Of a DNA stretch of 64,000 bases, positions 51,466-59,570 are shown piece by piece (position 1 is the stretch's first letter; each line of letters begins with the position of its first letter). Made by a program: the position numbers and the translations under genes. Under the pieces are notes generated by a model that ran no database searches, was not told the origin of the DNA, and saw nothing but the letters and a program-made list of their open reading frames with translations. This DNA comes from Amorphoplanes friuliensis DSM 7358 (lineage in GTDB: Bacteria; Actinomycetota; Actinomycetes; Mycobacteriales; Micromonosporaceae): the NCBI RefSeq assembly GCF_000494755.1, contig NC_022657.1, forward strand, positions 2,394,001 through 2,458,000, given 5' to 3'.

Positions 51466-51584
51466 GGTCGAGACCACCCCTCCCCGTGACCCCCGAGCGC
51501 GTCGCCCGGGGGTAAACCCGGCAACTCTCGCAGAGCGGGGAGGGGCGTTCAACGACCGCCACCTCTACTGTGGAGTGTTCATGA

Positions 51585-52049
51585 TCACCTGTAGTTCGGT
51601 GCGTTCCACGGCGCGACCTGGTGCCGGTGGTAGTGCTCGAACCGGCGGTTGCCGTACCGCGCGTGCCGCATCAGGCCGATGACCAGGAACGCGAGCGGAA
51701 TCGCGGGCCAGAAGAAGTGCGCGCCGGACAGCGCCCACAACGAGGTCAGGAAGAACGCCAGGACGACCACAAAACCGGCGTGGCGGCGCACGTCCCGGCG
51801 TGTCGCGGCCTGGGCCTGCGGCGTGTCGGCGAGCGCCCGGCGGCCCTGATCCGGCAGGTCGGCGGTCAGCGGGGCCAGCTCGTCCCGGAACTTCGCCGCG
51901 TAGACCTGCCCGAGCCGCTCCTCACCCTCCTCCAGCGTGAGCCGCCCCTCGGTCATCGCGGCCCGCAGGATCTCGGCAACCTGCTCGCGTTCGGTGTCGG
52001 AGGTCCGGAGCCGGTTCGGCCCGGACCAGGTGGCGTCGTTGGGATGCAC
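51585..52049 (-). CDS. DUF1707 and two-helix domain protein
   Basis: A 154-residue protein: the N-terminal DUF1707 segment (RTSDTEREQVAEILRAAMTEGRLTLEE) is an actinobacterial SHOCT-like domain, followed by two membrane helices (VVVLAFFLTSLWALSG and IPLAFLVIGLM) in a 2TM pattern and a His/Arg-rich tail. GTG start with AGGAGG 5 nt upstream, which argues against the longer open frame to 52223. Role unknown; neighbours are a sensor kinase gene (divergent) and DUF457. Confidence 0.82.
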   Translation of the reverse strand: MHPNDATWSGPNRLRTSDTEREQVAEILRAAMTEGRLTLEEGEERLGQVYAAKFRDELAPLTADLPDQGRRALADTPQAQAATRRDVRRHAGFVVVLAFFLTSLWALSGAHFFWPAIPLAFLVIGLMRHARYGNRRFEHYHRHQVAPWNAPNYR

Positions 52050-52273
52050 GGTGACCTCCTGAAACGTGGCGGGATCTGACACCAGAGTCCCCGATCCGCC
52101 GCCGGCCCGCGTCGCCCCGGCGGAGCATCCCGTACGCCGCCGGCGGAGCAGCAGGCGACCGCCGGCGTACCCCCTGGGGCGTACGCGGGGGACAGGCGTA
52201 CGCCCCAGGGCGCAGGACGGCATCGTCGCCGGTGTGGATGCCGGGGTGAGCAGCGGTGCCGTAGGTTCGAAAC

Positions 52274-53878
52274 GTGCGAGATCCGGGCCGCCAGCAGCCG
52301 CCCCGGCGACCGGATCGACCCGGCCGCCCGGGCCGCCCCGGCGCGCCTGCGGACTGGCTCGACGCGGTCGAGGCGCGGTGGTCCGGTCGCTTCAGCCGCG
52401 GCCGTGACGCTCACGTCTCCGGGTCTCTGTCCGACCATGGGCCAGGGCTCGACCGTGAGTCCGCCTTCGACCCTGGGTGGCCAGGTCACGGTGTGCCTGG
52501 CTCCGACCGTGGGCGGGCGGGTCACGGGGGCGACGCCGGCTTCGACCGTGGGCGGCCAGGTCACGGTGGTGAGGCCGACTCCGACCGTGGGCGGGCGGGT
52601 CACGGTGGTGGGTCCGGGTTCGGTCGCGGGGCCGCCGGCCGGGGGCGTGGGCCCGGGTGGGCCGGGACTGATCGGTCGCGGTCCTGGCCGCCGCGGCGGG
52701 CTGACGGTTCCCCACGACAGGGCCGGCACGCCTGGCCCGGTGCCGTCGTCGCCGCGCTCAGCTTCCACGCGTTCGGCAGCGGGGCGGAGGCGTCCGCGCT
52801 GGCCCATCCGACCGACATCATCGCCTGGGTGCTGCTGCTGGCCGGGCCGCTCGCGCTGGCCTGGCGCGGCCGCGCCCCCATTGCTGTCCTGATCGTCTCC
52901 GGTGCCGCGACCATCGGCTTCGCCACGCTGGTGGAGCCGGCCTGGACCTACGCCGTCGCCGTGGTCATCGCGCTGTTCACCGCGGTCAAGGCCGGAAGGC
53001 GGGCCGTGGCGGTGCCGATCGCCATCGCCGGATACCTGGCCTACCTCGCGGTCATGTGGTTCTTCGCCGATGCGCTGGGGCTGCCGGCCGCCGTCCGGCC
53101 CGAGGTCCGCGACTCCGTGCTGACCGCGGTGGGCCTCGCGATGACGGTGTTCGTCGGCAACGCGGCCCGCGCGCGTTCCGCCTACCTGGCCGAGATGAGC
53201 AAGGCCAAGGCCGAACGCGCCCGTGCCAAGGAGGAACAGGAACGCCGCCAGGCCTCCGACGAGCGGCTGCGCATCGCGCGCGAGCTCCACGACGTGCTCG
53301 GCCACCACCTGTCCCTGATCAACGTGCAGGCCGGTGTCGGACTGCACCTGATGGACAACCGCCCCGAGCAGGCCCGCGAGGCCCTCGCCGCGATCAAGAC
53401 GGCCAGCGCCGAGGCGCTGCGCGAGGTCCGGGCCGTCCTCGGTGTGCTGCGCCCCGAGGAGGAGGCCGCACCCCGCCAGCCCGCCCTCGGCCTGGACCGC
53501 CTGACCGACCTCACCGCGGACGCCGGCCTGCCGGTCACCACGGAGACCGTCGGGCAGCGGCGTGACCTGCCCGCGGAGGTCGACCGGGCGGCGTACCGGA
53601 TCGTGCAGGAAGCCTTGACCAACATCCGCCGGCACGCGGACACGGGGGTGGCGGCGACCGTGTCGGTCACCTACGCCGAGACCGAGCTGCACCTGTCGGT
53701 GCAGAACGACGGACTGCCGGCCGAGGACGAGCCGGACGGCGACGACAACGGCAGCGGCATCGCCGGCATGCGCGCCCGGGCGGCCAGCCTGGGCGGCACC
53801 CTCGAAGCGGGACCACTGCCCGGCGGCGGGTACCTGGTCTCGGCCGTCCTTCCCACCGGAGCAGGAGAAAACACATGA
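52274..53878 (+). CDS. NarL-type sensor histidine kinase with Gly/His-rich N-terminal extension
   Basis: A 534-residue kinase. A ~150-residue polar N-terminus contains imperfect repeats of the type DRGRAGHGG (residues 65-120), then four to six membrane helices (155-295), a linker coiled coil, HisKA_3 with phosphoacceptor His339 (ARELHDVLGHH) and a HATPase with QEALTNIRRHA and GSGIAGMRARA. Such kinases pair with LuxR-type regulators, here the next gene (ATGA overlap). The extension is unusual. TAGGTT ends 6 nt before the GTG start (leaderless). Confidence 0.88.
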   Translation: MRDPGRQQPPRRPDRPGRPGRPGAPADWLDAVEARWSGRFSRGRDAHVSGSLSDHGPGLDRESAFDPGWPGHGVPGSDRGRAGHGGDAGFDRGRPGHGGEADSDRGRAGHGGGSGFGRGAAGRGRGPGWAGTDRSRSWPPRRADGSPRQGRHAWPGAVVAALSFHAFGSGAEASALAHPTDIIAWVLLLAGPLALAWRGRAPIAVLIVSGAATIGFATLVEPAWTYAVAVVIALFTAVKAGRRAVAVPIAIAGYLAYLAVMWFFADALGLPAAVRPEVRDSVLTAVGLAMTVFVGNAARARSAYLAEMSKAKAERARAKEEQERRQASDERLRIARELHDVLGHHLSLINVQAGVGLHLMDNRPEQAREALAAIKTASAEALREVRAVLGVLRPEEEAAPRQPALGLDRLTDLTADAGLPVTTETVGQRRDLPAEVDRAAYRIVQEALTNIRRHADTGVAATVSVTYAETELHLSVQNDGLPAEDEPDGDDNGSGIAGMRARAASLGGTLEAGPLPGGGYLVSAVLPTGAGENT

Positions 53879-54561
53879 TCAGGGTCCTGCTCGCCGACGA
53901 CCAGGCCCTCGTCCGGGCCGGCTTCCGGGCGCTGCTCAACGCCGAACCCGACATCGAGGTCGTCGCGGAAGCCGGCGACGGCCTGGAAGCGGTACGCCTC
54001 GCCACCGCGACCCACCCGGACGTGGCGCTGATGGACATCCGCATGCCCGGCGTCGACGGCCTCGAAGCCACCCGCCGCATCGCCGCCGACCCCGCCCTGA
54101 CCGGCACCCGGGTGGTCATCCTCACGACCTTCGAGCTGGACGAGTACGTCTTCGAGGCGCTGCGCACCGGTGCCTCCGGCTTCCTCGTCAAGGACACCGA
54201 ACCGGTCGAGCTCCTCCGCGGCGTCCGCGCCGTCGCCGCCGGGGACGCGCTGCTGTCGCCGAGCGTCACGCGCCGGGTCATCGGCGAGTTCGCGGCTCCC
54301 GGTGGCCGCGGGCGCCCCGCCCTGCCCCCCGAGGAAGCCGAACGCCAGCTCGACCAGCTCACCGACCGCGAACGCGAAGTGATGGTCCTGGTCGGCGAGG
54401 GCCTGTCCAACGACGAGATCGCCGCCCGCCTGGTGATCAGCCCGGCCACCGCCAAGACCCACGTCAGCCGCACGATGGTCAAACTCGGCGCCCGCGACCG
54501 CGCGCAGCTGGTCGTGTACGCGTACGAGGCGGGCCTGATCCGTCCCGGCTGGCTGGCTTAG
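53875..54561 (+). CDS. NarL/LuxR-family response regulator
   Basis: A 228-residue response regulator. The receiver domain has acidic DD at 8-9, phosphoacceptor Asp54 (ALMDIRMPG) and Lys in FLVKDT; the C-terminal LuxR helix-turn-helix is LTDREREVMVLVGEGLSNDE followed by IAARLVISPATAKTHVSR. It is translationally coupled (ATGA) to the kinase gene upstream. The regulated genes are not evident; some may be the DUF1707/DUF457 genes. Confidence 0.93.
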   Translation: MIRVLLADDQALVRAGFRALLNAEPDIEVVAEAGDGLEAVRLATATHPDVALMDIRMPGVDGLEATRRIAADPALTGTRVVILTTFELDEYVFEALRTGASGFLVKDTEPVELLRGVRAVAAGDALLSPSVTRRVIGEFAAPGGRGRPALPPEEAERQLDQLTDREREVMVLVGEGLSNDEIAARLVISPATAKTHVSRTMVKLGARDRAQLVVYAYEAGLIRPGWLA

Positions 54562-54572
54562 ACCCTTCCGAC

Positions 54573-55490
54573 TCAGCCCAGCCATCCGTGGCGTTCGGCG
54601 TACCGGCGGGTGGTGGCGACGACGCCGGCGACGGCGGGTGAGGGATCGGAGGTGGACCACAGCATCGAGAATTCCGCCTTGATGGTCGGAGTGGTGATGT
54701 TGCGGTGGGTGACGCCGATACCGGCCTTGGCGGCGTGCTCGGTGAACGAAGCGGGCGCCAGGCCGACCTCGTGCCCGCTGGCGAGCCGCGAGAGCATGGC
54801 GTTCACCGGGGGCTCCTCGAAGGTGCTGATCCGAGGGGTGAACCCGGCCTGGTGGCACGCGGCGACAATGCCGTCGTAGTACGCCGGGGCCAGGCGGCGG
54901 GGGAACAGCAGCAAGGTTTCGTCGCTGAGATCCGCCAGTGGGATCTCTGCCGCGGCCGCCCGGCGGTGGTGCGTGCCGAGAACCGCAGCGACGCGTTCCG
55001 CGCGGACGAGCTCGCCGGCCACCCCGTCCGGGATCGGCGGGAAGAGGGCCAGACCGATGTCCAGGTCGCCGACGTGAAGTCGTTCGGGGATCTCGGCGCT
55101 GAAGAACTCGCGGGCGTCGATGGTGAGGCCGGGATGTTCCTCCTGGATCGCCTCCAGCAGCGCCGTGAGCGTGCCGAAGCTCGCCACCGGTGTGTAGCCC
55201 AGACGGATCGTCGTCGTCTCGGCCGACCCCGCCAGCCGGGCCATCTCCAGGGCACGCTCCAGCGCGGTCAAGGCTCCCGGCGCCTCGTCCGCGAGCGCCC
55301 GGCCTGCCGCGGTGAGCTGCACCCGGCGGCTCGAACGGACGAAGAGCGGCGTACCGAGGGTTTCCTCGAGCTTGCGGATCTGAAGGCTCAGGGACGGCTG
55401 AGAGATGTAGAGGCGCGCGGCGGCCCGGCCGAAGTGACGTTCTTCGGCAACGGCCAGAAAATAGCGGAGAGTGCGCGGGCTGACGTCGAT
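54573..55490 (-). CDS. LysR-family regulator with non-canonical (ATC) start
   Basis: About 305 residues: the N-terminal winged helix (TLRYFLAVAEERHFGRAAAR, then YISQPSLSLQIRKLEETLG) is intact and is followed by a normal substrate-binding domain. Yet the frame has no ATG, GTG or TTG before the helix-turn-helix: upstream of Ile(ATC)-Asp-Val-Ser-Pro there are only three codons and a TAG. The family normally starts Met-(x)-x-x-x-TLRYF, so ATC at 55490 is the best start; TAGGAT lies 6 nt before it. Either a rare ATC start, a mutation or a base error (ATG). The GTG at 55322 would delete the DNA-binding domain. It is divergent from the NADP-binding gene. Confidence 0.75.
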   Translation of the reverse strand: MDVSPRTLRYFLAVAEERHFGRAAARLYISQPSLSLQIRKLEETLGTPLFVRSSRRVQLTAAGRALADEAPGALTALERALEMARLAGSAETTTIRLGYTPVASFGTLTALLEAIQEEHPGLTIDAREFFSAEIPERLHVGDLDIGLALFPPIPDGVAGELVRAERVAAVLGTHHRRAAAAEIPLADLSDETLLLFPRRLAPAYYDGIVAACHQAGFTPRISTFEEPPVNAMLSRLASGHEVGLAPASFTEHAAKAGIGVTHRNITTPTIKAEFSMLWSTSDPSPAVAGVVATTRRYAERHGWLG

Positions 55491-55504
55491 AGGAAAATCC
55501 TATC
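55488..55504. promoter_or_regulatory. LysR-box palindrome at the LysR gene start
   Basis: GATAGGA-AAA-TCCTATC: perfect 7-bp arms with a T-N11-A core, the LysR operator form. It overlaps the -10 and first codon of the LysR gene, pointing to autorepression, and lies 105 bp before the divergent gene. Confidence 0.7.
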
Positions 55505-55608
55505 GTCCGGTACGCATACAGGTCTTGGACTGGCGTCCGGCGGCGATCTTAGTGTCGTTCCGTGCACCGGAGGCACTCCGGCGCTTTCCGGACCCGCAGG
55601 AGAAAACC

Positions 55609-56163
55609 ATGAACATCACCGTGATCGGACGAGGCAACATCGGCGGTGGACTGGCCGACCTGTGGGAGCGGGCCGGCCACAAGGTGGAACGCCTCGGACG
55701 CGGAGGTGGCGATGCCGGCGCCGCGGATGCGGTACTGATCGCAGTCCCCGGCGACGCGGTGCAGGCGGCCCTGTCGTCGGTGACGGGACTGTCGGGCAAG
55801 ACGGTGCTGGACGCCACCAACCTGTACGGCGAAGTGAAGCCTCCGGCCGGTTTCGGTTCCAACGCCGAGTACGTCAAGTCGGTGACCGGCGGGCCGACGG
55901 CGAAGGTGTTCAACACCAACATCGCCGCCCTGTACCCGCAGATCGCCGACGCCCGCGCCCGGCCGAGCAACCTGTGGTCCGGTGACGAAGAGGCCCGGCG
56001 TGTGGTGGAGCAGCTCAACACCGACGCCGGCTACGAAGCGGTCCGGCTCGGCGATCTGAGCCAGGCCGCGACTCAGGAGAGCATCGCGCACGCCATCATC
56101 GCGATCGCGCAGAACGGCCTCGGCGCCTTCGTCTACCGGATGGCAACCCCCGAACAGCTCTGA
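55609..56163 (+). CDS. NAD(P)-binding protein, F420-dependent NADP reductase-like
   Basis: A 184-residue Rossmann protein starting MNITVIGRGNIGGGLADLW (GxGxxG), followed by DAVLIAVPGDAV and VLDATN. It resembles the NADPH-dependent F420 reductase/NAD-binding domain-3 family but lacks the longer C-terminus. CAGGAG 7 nt before ATG. Likely controlled by the divergent LysR protein. Confidence 0.82.
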   Translation: MNITVIGRGNIGGGLADLWERAGHKVERLGRGGGDAGAADAVLIAVPGDAVQAALSSVTGLSGKTVLDATNLYGEVKPPAGFGSNAEYVKSVTGGPTAKVFNTNIAALYPQIADARARPSNLWSGDEEARRVVEQLNTDAGYEAVRLGDLSQAATQESIAHAIIAIAQNGLGAFVYRMATPEQL

Positions 56164-56304
56164 GAACTGCTCCGGCAACCGCAGCGGCCGACCATAGGAG
56201 CAGCCCGGTCGCGGCCCCGGCAAAGGCGGGCCAGGCGCCGCGTCAGCGTCTGCCCCCGCCGGAGCGTGAGGTTTGCTGCGCCCAGCGCTGAGTAATCTCG
56301 GCGG

Positions 56305-56376
56305 GTGAATCCGGCTCAGCTGCATCATCTGGCCATGATTGCCCGGCCCGGCTCAGCGGCGGGTGCAAGCCGGTGA
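56305..56376 (+). CDS. Short leaderless upstream ORF (23 codons)
   Basis: GTG at 56305 lies 6 nt after TAATCT (56293-56298), and the 23-codon frame ends at TGA overlapping the GTG of the pentapeptide gene (GTGA at 56373). The peptide (NPAQLHHLAMIARPGSAAGA) is not recognisable. Geometry suggests a translational coupler or leader peptide. Confidence 0.4.
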   Translation: MNPAQLHHLAMIARPGSAAGASR

Positions 56377-57167
56377 CTGCGGAGATGTTCTTCGACCACG
56401 AGCACCTGACGGACCGCGATTTCACCGGGTTGCGGCTGACGAGCTTCGGCGCCGTCGGCTCCGGCTTCGAGCGCTGCAATTTCGCGGGATTGCGGGTCGA
56501 CAACGCGGCCTTCGGGTCCGGTGTGGAGGTCTCCGAATACGTCGACTGTTCGTTCGACGGCGCGGTTGTGCGTCGCACGACGGGCGGGTTCGCGCGGTTC
56601 GTCCGGTGCAGTTTCCGCGACGTCGACCTGCGTGAATGGGACGGCGAGTTCGTCGACATGGTCGGCTGCGTCGTCACCGGGAAGGTGCGCTCCGGTCAGT
56701 TCTGGGGCGCGCCGCTGCCGGGCTCGGGTGAGTCGCGCCTCCGTTCGTACGCGAAGGGTCTGGGTGAGCCGCCGCAAAGTGTGCGGCAGCTGATGACCCG
56801 GACCGCCAACGAGTTCCACGGCAACGACTTCTCCGGGGCAGAGCTGATTGGCACGTACTTCCGGGGAGGCGCGGACCTGACCCGGCAGCGCCTCCCGCAA
56901 GGGCCCGACTACCTGTACCTGCCGGACGCCGCGGCGACCATCGCCGAGGCGGTCGCGCGGCTCGACGCTGGCACGGAGACAAGCCTGCAGCCGCGGGTGC
57001 GACGCTTCCTGACCGGGGTGCTGTCCCGCGACGTCGAGCAGGGTCAGCGGCAGTTGCTCGTCCGGGCGAAGAACTTCGCATCGCGCGGCGTGGTCAAACC
57101 CCACGCCGCCGCGGCGGTGGCCCTGCTCAGCAGCGTGATCGTTTCCTCCGGGCGTCCCGGAAGTTGA
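56373..57167 (+). CDS. Pentapeptide-repeat-like protein
   Basis: A 264-residue protein. The N-terminal ~170 residues show degenerate pentapeptide-type strands (DFTGLRLTSFGAVGSGFERC, NFAGLRVDNAAFGSG, CSFRDVDLREWDGEFVDMVG), predicting a right-handed quadrilateral helix; the C-terminal ~90 residues are helical. No quinolone-protection or other specific motif. GTG start overlapping the stop of a 23-codon upstream ORF; no own Shine-Dalgarno, so re-initiation is likely. Confidence 0.7.
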   Translation: MTAEMFFDHEHLTDRDFTGLRLTSFGAVGSGFERCNFAGLRVDNAAFGSGVEVSEYVDCSFDGAVVRRTTGGFARFVRCSFRDVDLREWDGEFVDMVGCVVTGKVRSGQFWGAPLPGSGESRLRSYAKGLGEPPQSVRQLMTRTANEFHGNDFSGAELIGTYFRGGADLTRQRLPQGPDYLYLPDAAATIAEAVARLDAGTETSLQPRVRRFLTGVLSRDVEQGQRQLLVRAKNFASRGVVKPHAAAAVALLSSVIVSSGRPGS

Positions 57168-57174
57168 TCACAGT

Positions 57175-58323
57175 ATGCGGAAGCTTTCGGTAACCCTGGC
57201 CTTGACCTGCATCGTTGCTGTCGGATTGGCGGACGTCGCCGTCCCGGCCGCCGTGCAGGGCGCCGCCACCGTCACGTCGCGGGCGCACGCCACGCCGTCG
57301 TTCAACAGCACCGTCTGGGCGATCGCGGCCCGCGGTGACACCGTGTACGTCGGCGGGTCCTTCACCGCGGTCACCTCCCGCGGGCGGACCTTCCCGCGCA
57401 AACGCCTGGCCGCCTTCAGCGCCCGCACGGGCGCGCTCCTGCGATGGTCACCCGCTGCCAACGGTACGGTCCGAGCCCTGGCCGTCGCGGGCACCTCGAT
57501 CTACGCGGCCGGTGACTTCGACACGGTGTCCGGCCTGCGGCGTGACTCGGTCGCCCGGATCGACACCAGCAGCGGCCGGGTCGCACCCTTCGCGCACCGG
57601 CTCACCGGCGAGGCCGCCACCCTCGCGATCGGCAACGGCCGCGTGTACGTCGGCGGCCGCTTCTCCTCCGTGGACGGTGTGTCCCGGCGCAACGTGGCCG
57701 CCTTCTCCCACCGCGGCGGCTCGCTCGACCGCAGCTGGCGCCCGGCCACCGACGCGCGGGTCCGCTCGCTCGCCGTGACCCGCAGCCGCGTCTACCTCGG
57801 CGGCGAATTCCACCGGGTCAACGGTGCGCGAGGCGCCGGCCGCATCGCCGCCGTCACCCCGACCGGCGGTGCGCTGGTCCGGTCCTTCCGCCCGAACGCC
57901 CCAGCCATGGTCATGGACGTGGCCGTCGACTCCCGCGGCGTCTACACCGGCACCGGCGGCCCGGGCGGCCGCGTCGTCGCCTACTCACCGGCGGGCCGCG
58001 TCCGCTGGACACACCTCTTCGACGGCGACGTGCACACGATCGCGGTCCTGGGCGGGATCGTGTACGCGGGCGGCCACTTCGACCGGGCCTGCCGGTCCAC
58101 CAGCACGATCAAGCAACTGGGTTGCCCGGCCGGCTACGCCTCGCGCATCAAACTCGCCGGCCTTGACGGCCGCGGCCGCCTCTCCGGCTGGAACCCCCGC
58201 GCGAACGGCGCCGTCGGCGTCCAGGTCCTGGCTGTTCACCCCGGCCAGCGCCGCATCAGCGCGGGCGGCGCCTTCACCCGCATCGGCGGCGCGTCCCGCG
58301 AACGCTTCGCCCTCTTCGGCTGA
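57175..58323 (+). CDS. Secreted beta-propeller protein (delta-60-type repeats)
   Basis: A 382-residue exported protein: signal peptide (LSVTLALTCIVAVGLADVAV, cut probably after AVQGA or SRAHA), then six to seven repeats of about 45-50 residues with the core VYVGGxFxxV (TVYVGGSFTAV, SIYAAGDFDTV, RVYVGGRFSSV, RVYLGGEFHRV, IVYAGGHFDRA). This is the delta-60/DUF5122-like beta-propeller. Probably an extracellular binding protein. Starts 8 bp after the previous stop. Confidence 0.8.
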   Translation: MRKLSVTLALTCIVAVGLADVAVPAAVQGAATVTSRAHATPSFNSTVWAIAARGDTVYVGGSFTAVTSRGRTFPRKRLAAFSARTGALLRWSPAANGTVRALAVAGTSIYAAGDFDTVSGLRRDSVARIDTSSGRVAPFAHRLTGEAATLAIGNGRVYVGGRFSSVDGVSRRNVAAFSHRGGSLDRSWRPATDARVRSLAVTRSRVYLGGEFHRVNGARGAGRIAAVTPTGGALVRSFRPNAPAMVMDVAVDSRGVYTGTGGPGGRVVAYSPAGRVRWTHLFDGDVHTIAVLGGIVYAGGHFDRACRSTSTIKQLGCPAGYASRIKLAGLDGRGRLSGWNPRANGAVGVQVLAVHPGQRRISAGGAFTRIGGASRERFALFG

Positions 58324-58330
58324 CCCCAGC

Positions 58331-58357
58331 GGCGGACAGGCCCCAAGCCTGTCCGCC
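58331..58357 (+). terminator. Hairpin after beta-propeller gene
   Basis: A perfect 11-bp stem (GGCGGACAGGC/GCCTGTCCGCC) with loop CCCAA, 8 bp after the stop, lacking a T-tract. Confidence 0.7.
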
Positions 58358-58390
58358 GACCGCGCCGACCGCGCCGACCGCGCCGACCGC
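58355..58390. repeat. Four 9-bp tandem repeats
   Basis: GCCGACCGC repeated four times exactly, directly behind the terminator hairpin. Confidence 0.9.
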
Positions 58391-58424
58391 GGCGGGGCCG
58401 TGCCGGCCGCCCTGACCGCTAGAG

Positions 58425-58919
58425 CTAGATGCCGGTGAGGAGTTCTTCGCCGGGCTGGGCGAACCAGGCCGGCGCGTTCTCCTCCAGGGACGTGCGGATC
58501 CGGACCAGGGCGAACGCGTTCATTTCTGGCAGGGCGTCCGGGGCGAACCAGCCCACCGCGATCGATTCGGAGTCGTTGACGCGGGCTTCGCCGCCGATCG
58601 CGCGGCAGCGGAACCAGGTGTTGACCATGTGGCAGCGGTCGCCGTTCACGTAGGTGACTTCGTGGAGGGCCACGCCGGCCAGGCGTTCGATGGTGACCTG
58701 GACGCCGGTTTCCTCTTCGACCTCGCGGACGAGGGCGTCGGCGGGTTGTTCGCCGGGGTCCATCATGCCGGCGATGACCGACCACTGGTGGTTGTCGCTG
58801 CGCTGGCCGAGGAGGATCTCGCCCCGGTCGTTGAGGACGATGGCGCTGACGGTGGGGAACATGATCAGGTCGTGGCCGACCCGGGCGCGCAGGCCCTTCA
58901 CGTAGTCAGATGCAGGCAC
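58425..58919 (-). CDS. Nudix hydrolase
   Basis: A 164-residue Nudix protein with complete box Gly51-Val73 (GMMDPGEQPADALVREVEEE...). The N-terminal YVKGLRARVGHDLIMFPTVSAIVLND and the MVNTWFRCRAIGGEARVNDSE segment are typical of a large actinobacterial Nudix group. Substrate unknown. On the minus strand TAAGGT lies 6 nt before the GTG start (leaderless). Divergent from the OhrR-like gene. Confidence 0.88.
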   Translation of the reverse strand: MPASDYVKGLRARVGHDLIMFPTVSAIVLNDRGEILLGQRSDNHQWSVIAGMMDPGEQPADALVREVEEETGVQVTIERLAGVALHEVTYVNGDRCHMVNTWFRCRAIGGEARVNDSESIAVGWFAPDALPEMNAFALVRIRTSLEENAPAWFAQPGEELLTGI

Positions 58920-58948
58920 GCCGCGACCTTAGCGCCGGGTCGTTGGTG

Positions 58949-58980
58949 TACCAATTGTTGGCCTGCAACCGTTGTACGGT
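58949..58980. promoter_or_regulatory. OhrR-like gene operator region
   Basis: CCAATTGTTGG (CCAA/TTGG inverted repeat) and GTTGGCCTGCAAC (GTTG/CAAC) overlap just upstream of the -10 TACGGT, a plausible autoregulatory site shared with the divergent Nudix gene. Confidence 0.4.
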
Positions 58981-58987
58981 GGACAGC

Positions 58988-59413
58988 ATGAGTGACCCCT
59001 TGGCGCTGGAGGAGCAGGTCTGCTTCGCGCTGTCCGTGGCGGCCCGCGGGGTTGTTGCGGTCTATCGGCCGCTGCTGGAGCCGATGGGGCTGACCCACCC
59101 GCAATATCTCGTCATGCTCGCCCTGTGGGAGCACGCGCCGCTGTCGGTGCGGGAGCTCAGCCGCCTGCTGCAGCTGGACCCCGGCACGCTGTCTCCGCTG
59201 CTCAAGCGGCTGGAGGCGATCGGTTACCTGCGCCGGGAGCGGGACACCGCGGACGAGCGCAGTCTCGCCGTCACGCTCACCCCCGCGGGCCAGGCGCTCC
59301 GCGAGGAAGCACTGAAGATCCCGCCGGCGGTGGTCGAGCGCCTCGGCATGCCCCTCGAAGAGCTCCGCACCCTCCACGCCGCCCTGACCAGAGTCATCGC
59401 CGCCGCCCACTGA
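58988..59413 (+). CDS. OhrR-like MarR-family regulator
   Basis: A 141-residue MarR-family repressor. ALEEQVCFALSVAARGVVAVYRPL and GLTHPQYLVMLALWE closely follow OhrR, including the N-terminal Cys13 that senses organic peroxides. The winged helix carries SVRELSRLLQLDPGTLSPLL and YLRRERDTADERSL. No ohr peroxidase gene is adjacent, so the target may be remote or the sensor repurposed. TACGGT ends 7 nt before ATG. Inverted-repeat elements (CCAATTGTTGG at 58951, GCAACCGTTGT) precede it. Confidence 0.85.
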   Translation: MSDPLALEEQVCFALSVAARGVVAVYRPLLEPMGLTHPQYLVMLALWEHAPLSVRELSRLLQLDPGTLSPLLKRLEAIGYLRRERDTADERSLAVTLTPAGQALREEALKIPPAVVERLGMPLEELRTLHAALTRVIAAAH

Positions 59414-59424
59414 GCCCGCCGCCG

Positions 59425-59556
59425 GCCGGGCCCGCCGCCGGCCGAGCCCAACGCCGCCGGGCCCGTCGCCGGCCGAGCCCAACGCCGCCGGGCCCGTCGC
59501 CGGCCGAGCCCGCCGCCGGCCGGGCCCGTCGCGGCCGAGCCCGCCGCCCACTGAGC
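59425..59556. repeat. 31-bp GC-rich tandem repeats after the OhrR-like gene
   Basis: Units starting GGCCGAGCCC at 59441, 59472, 59503 and (partial) 59534 have exact 31-bp period; the first two are identical. The end of the array repeats the GCCGCCCACTGAGCC that spans the regulator's stop codon. Confidence 0.85.
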
Positions 59557-59570
59557 CGCCGGTCACACGG

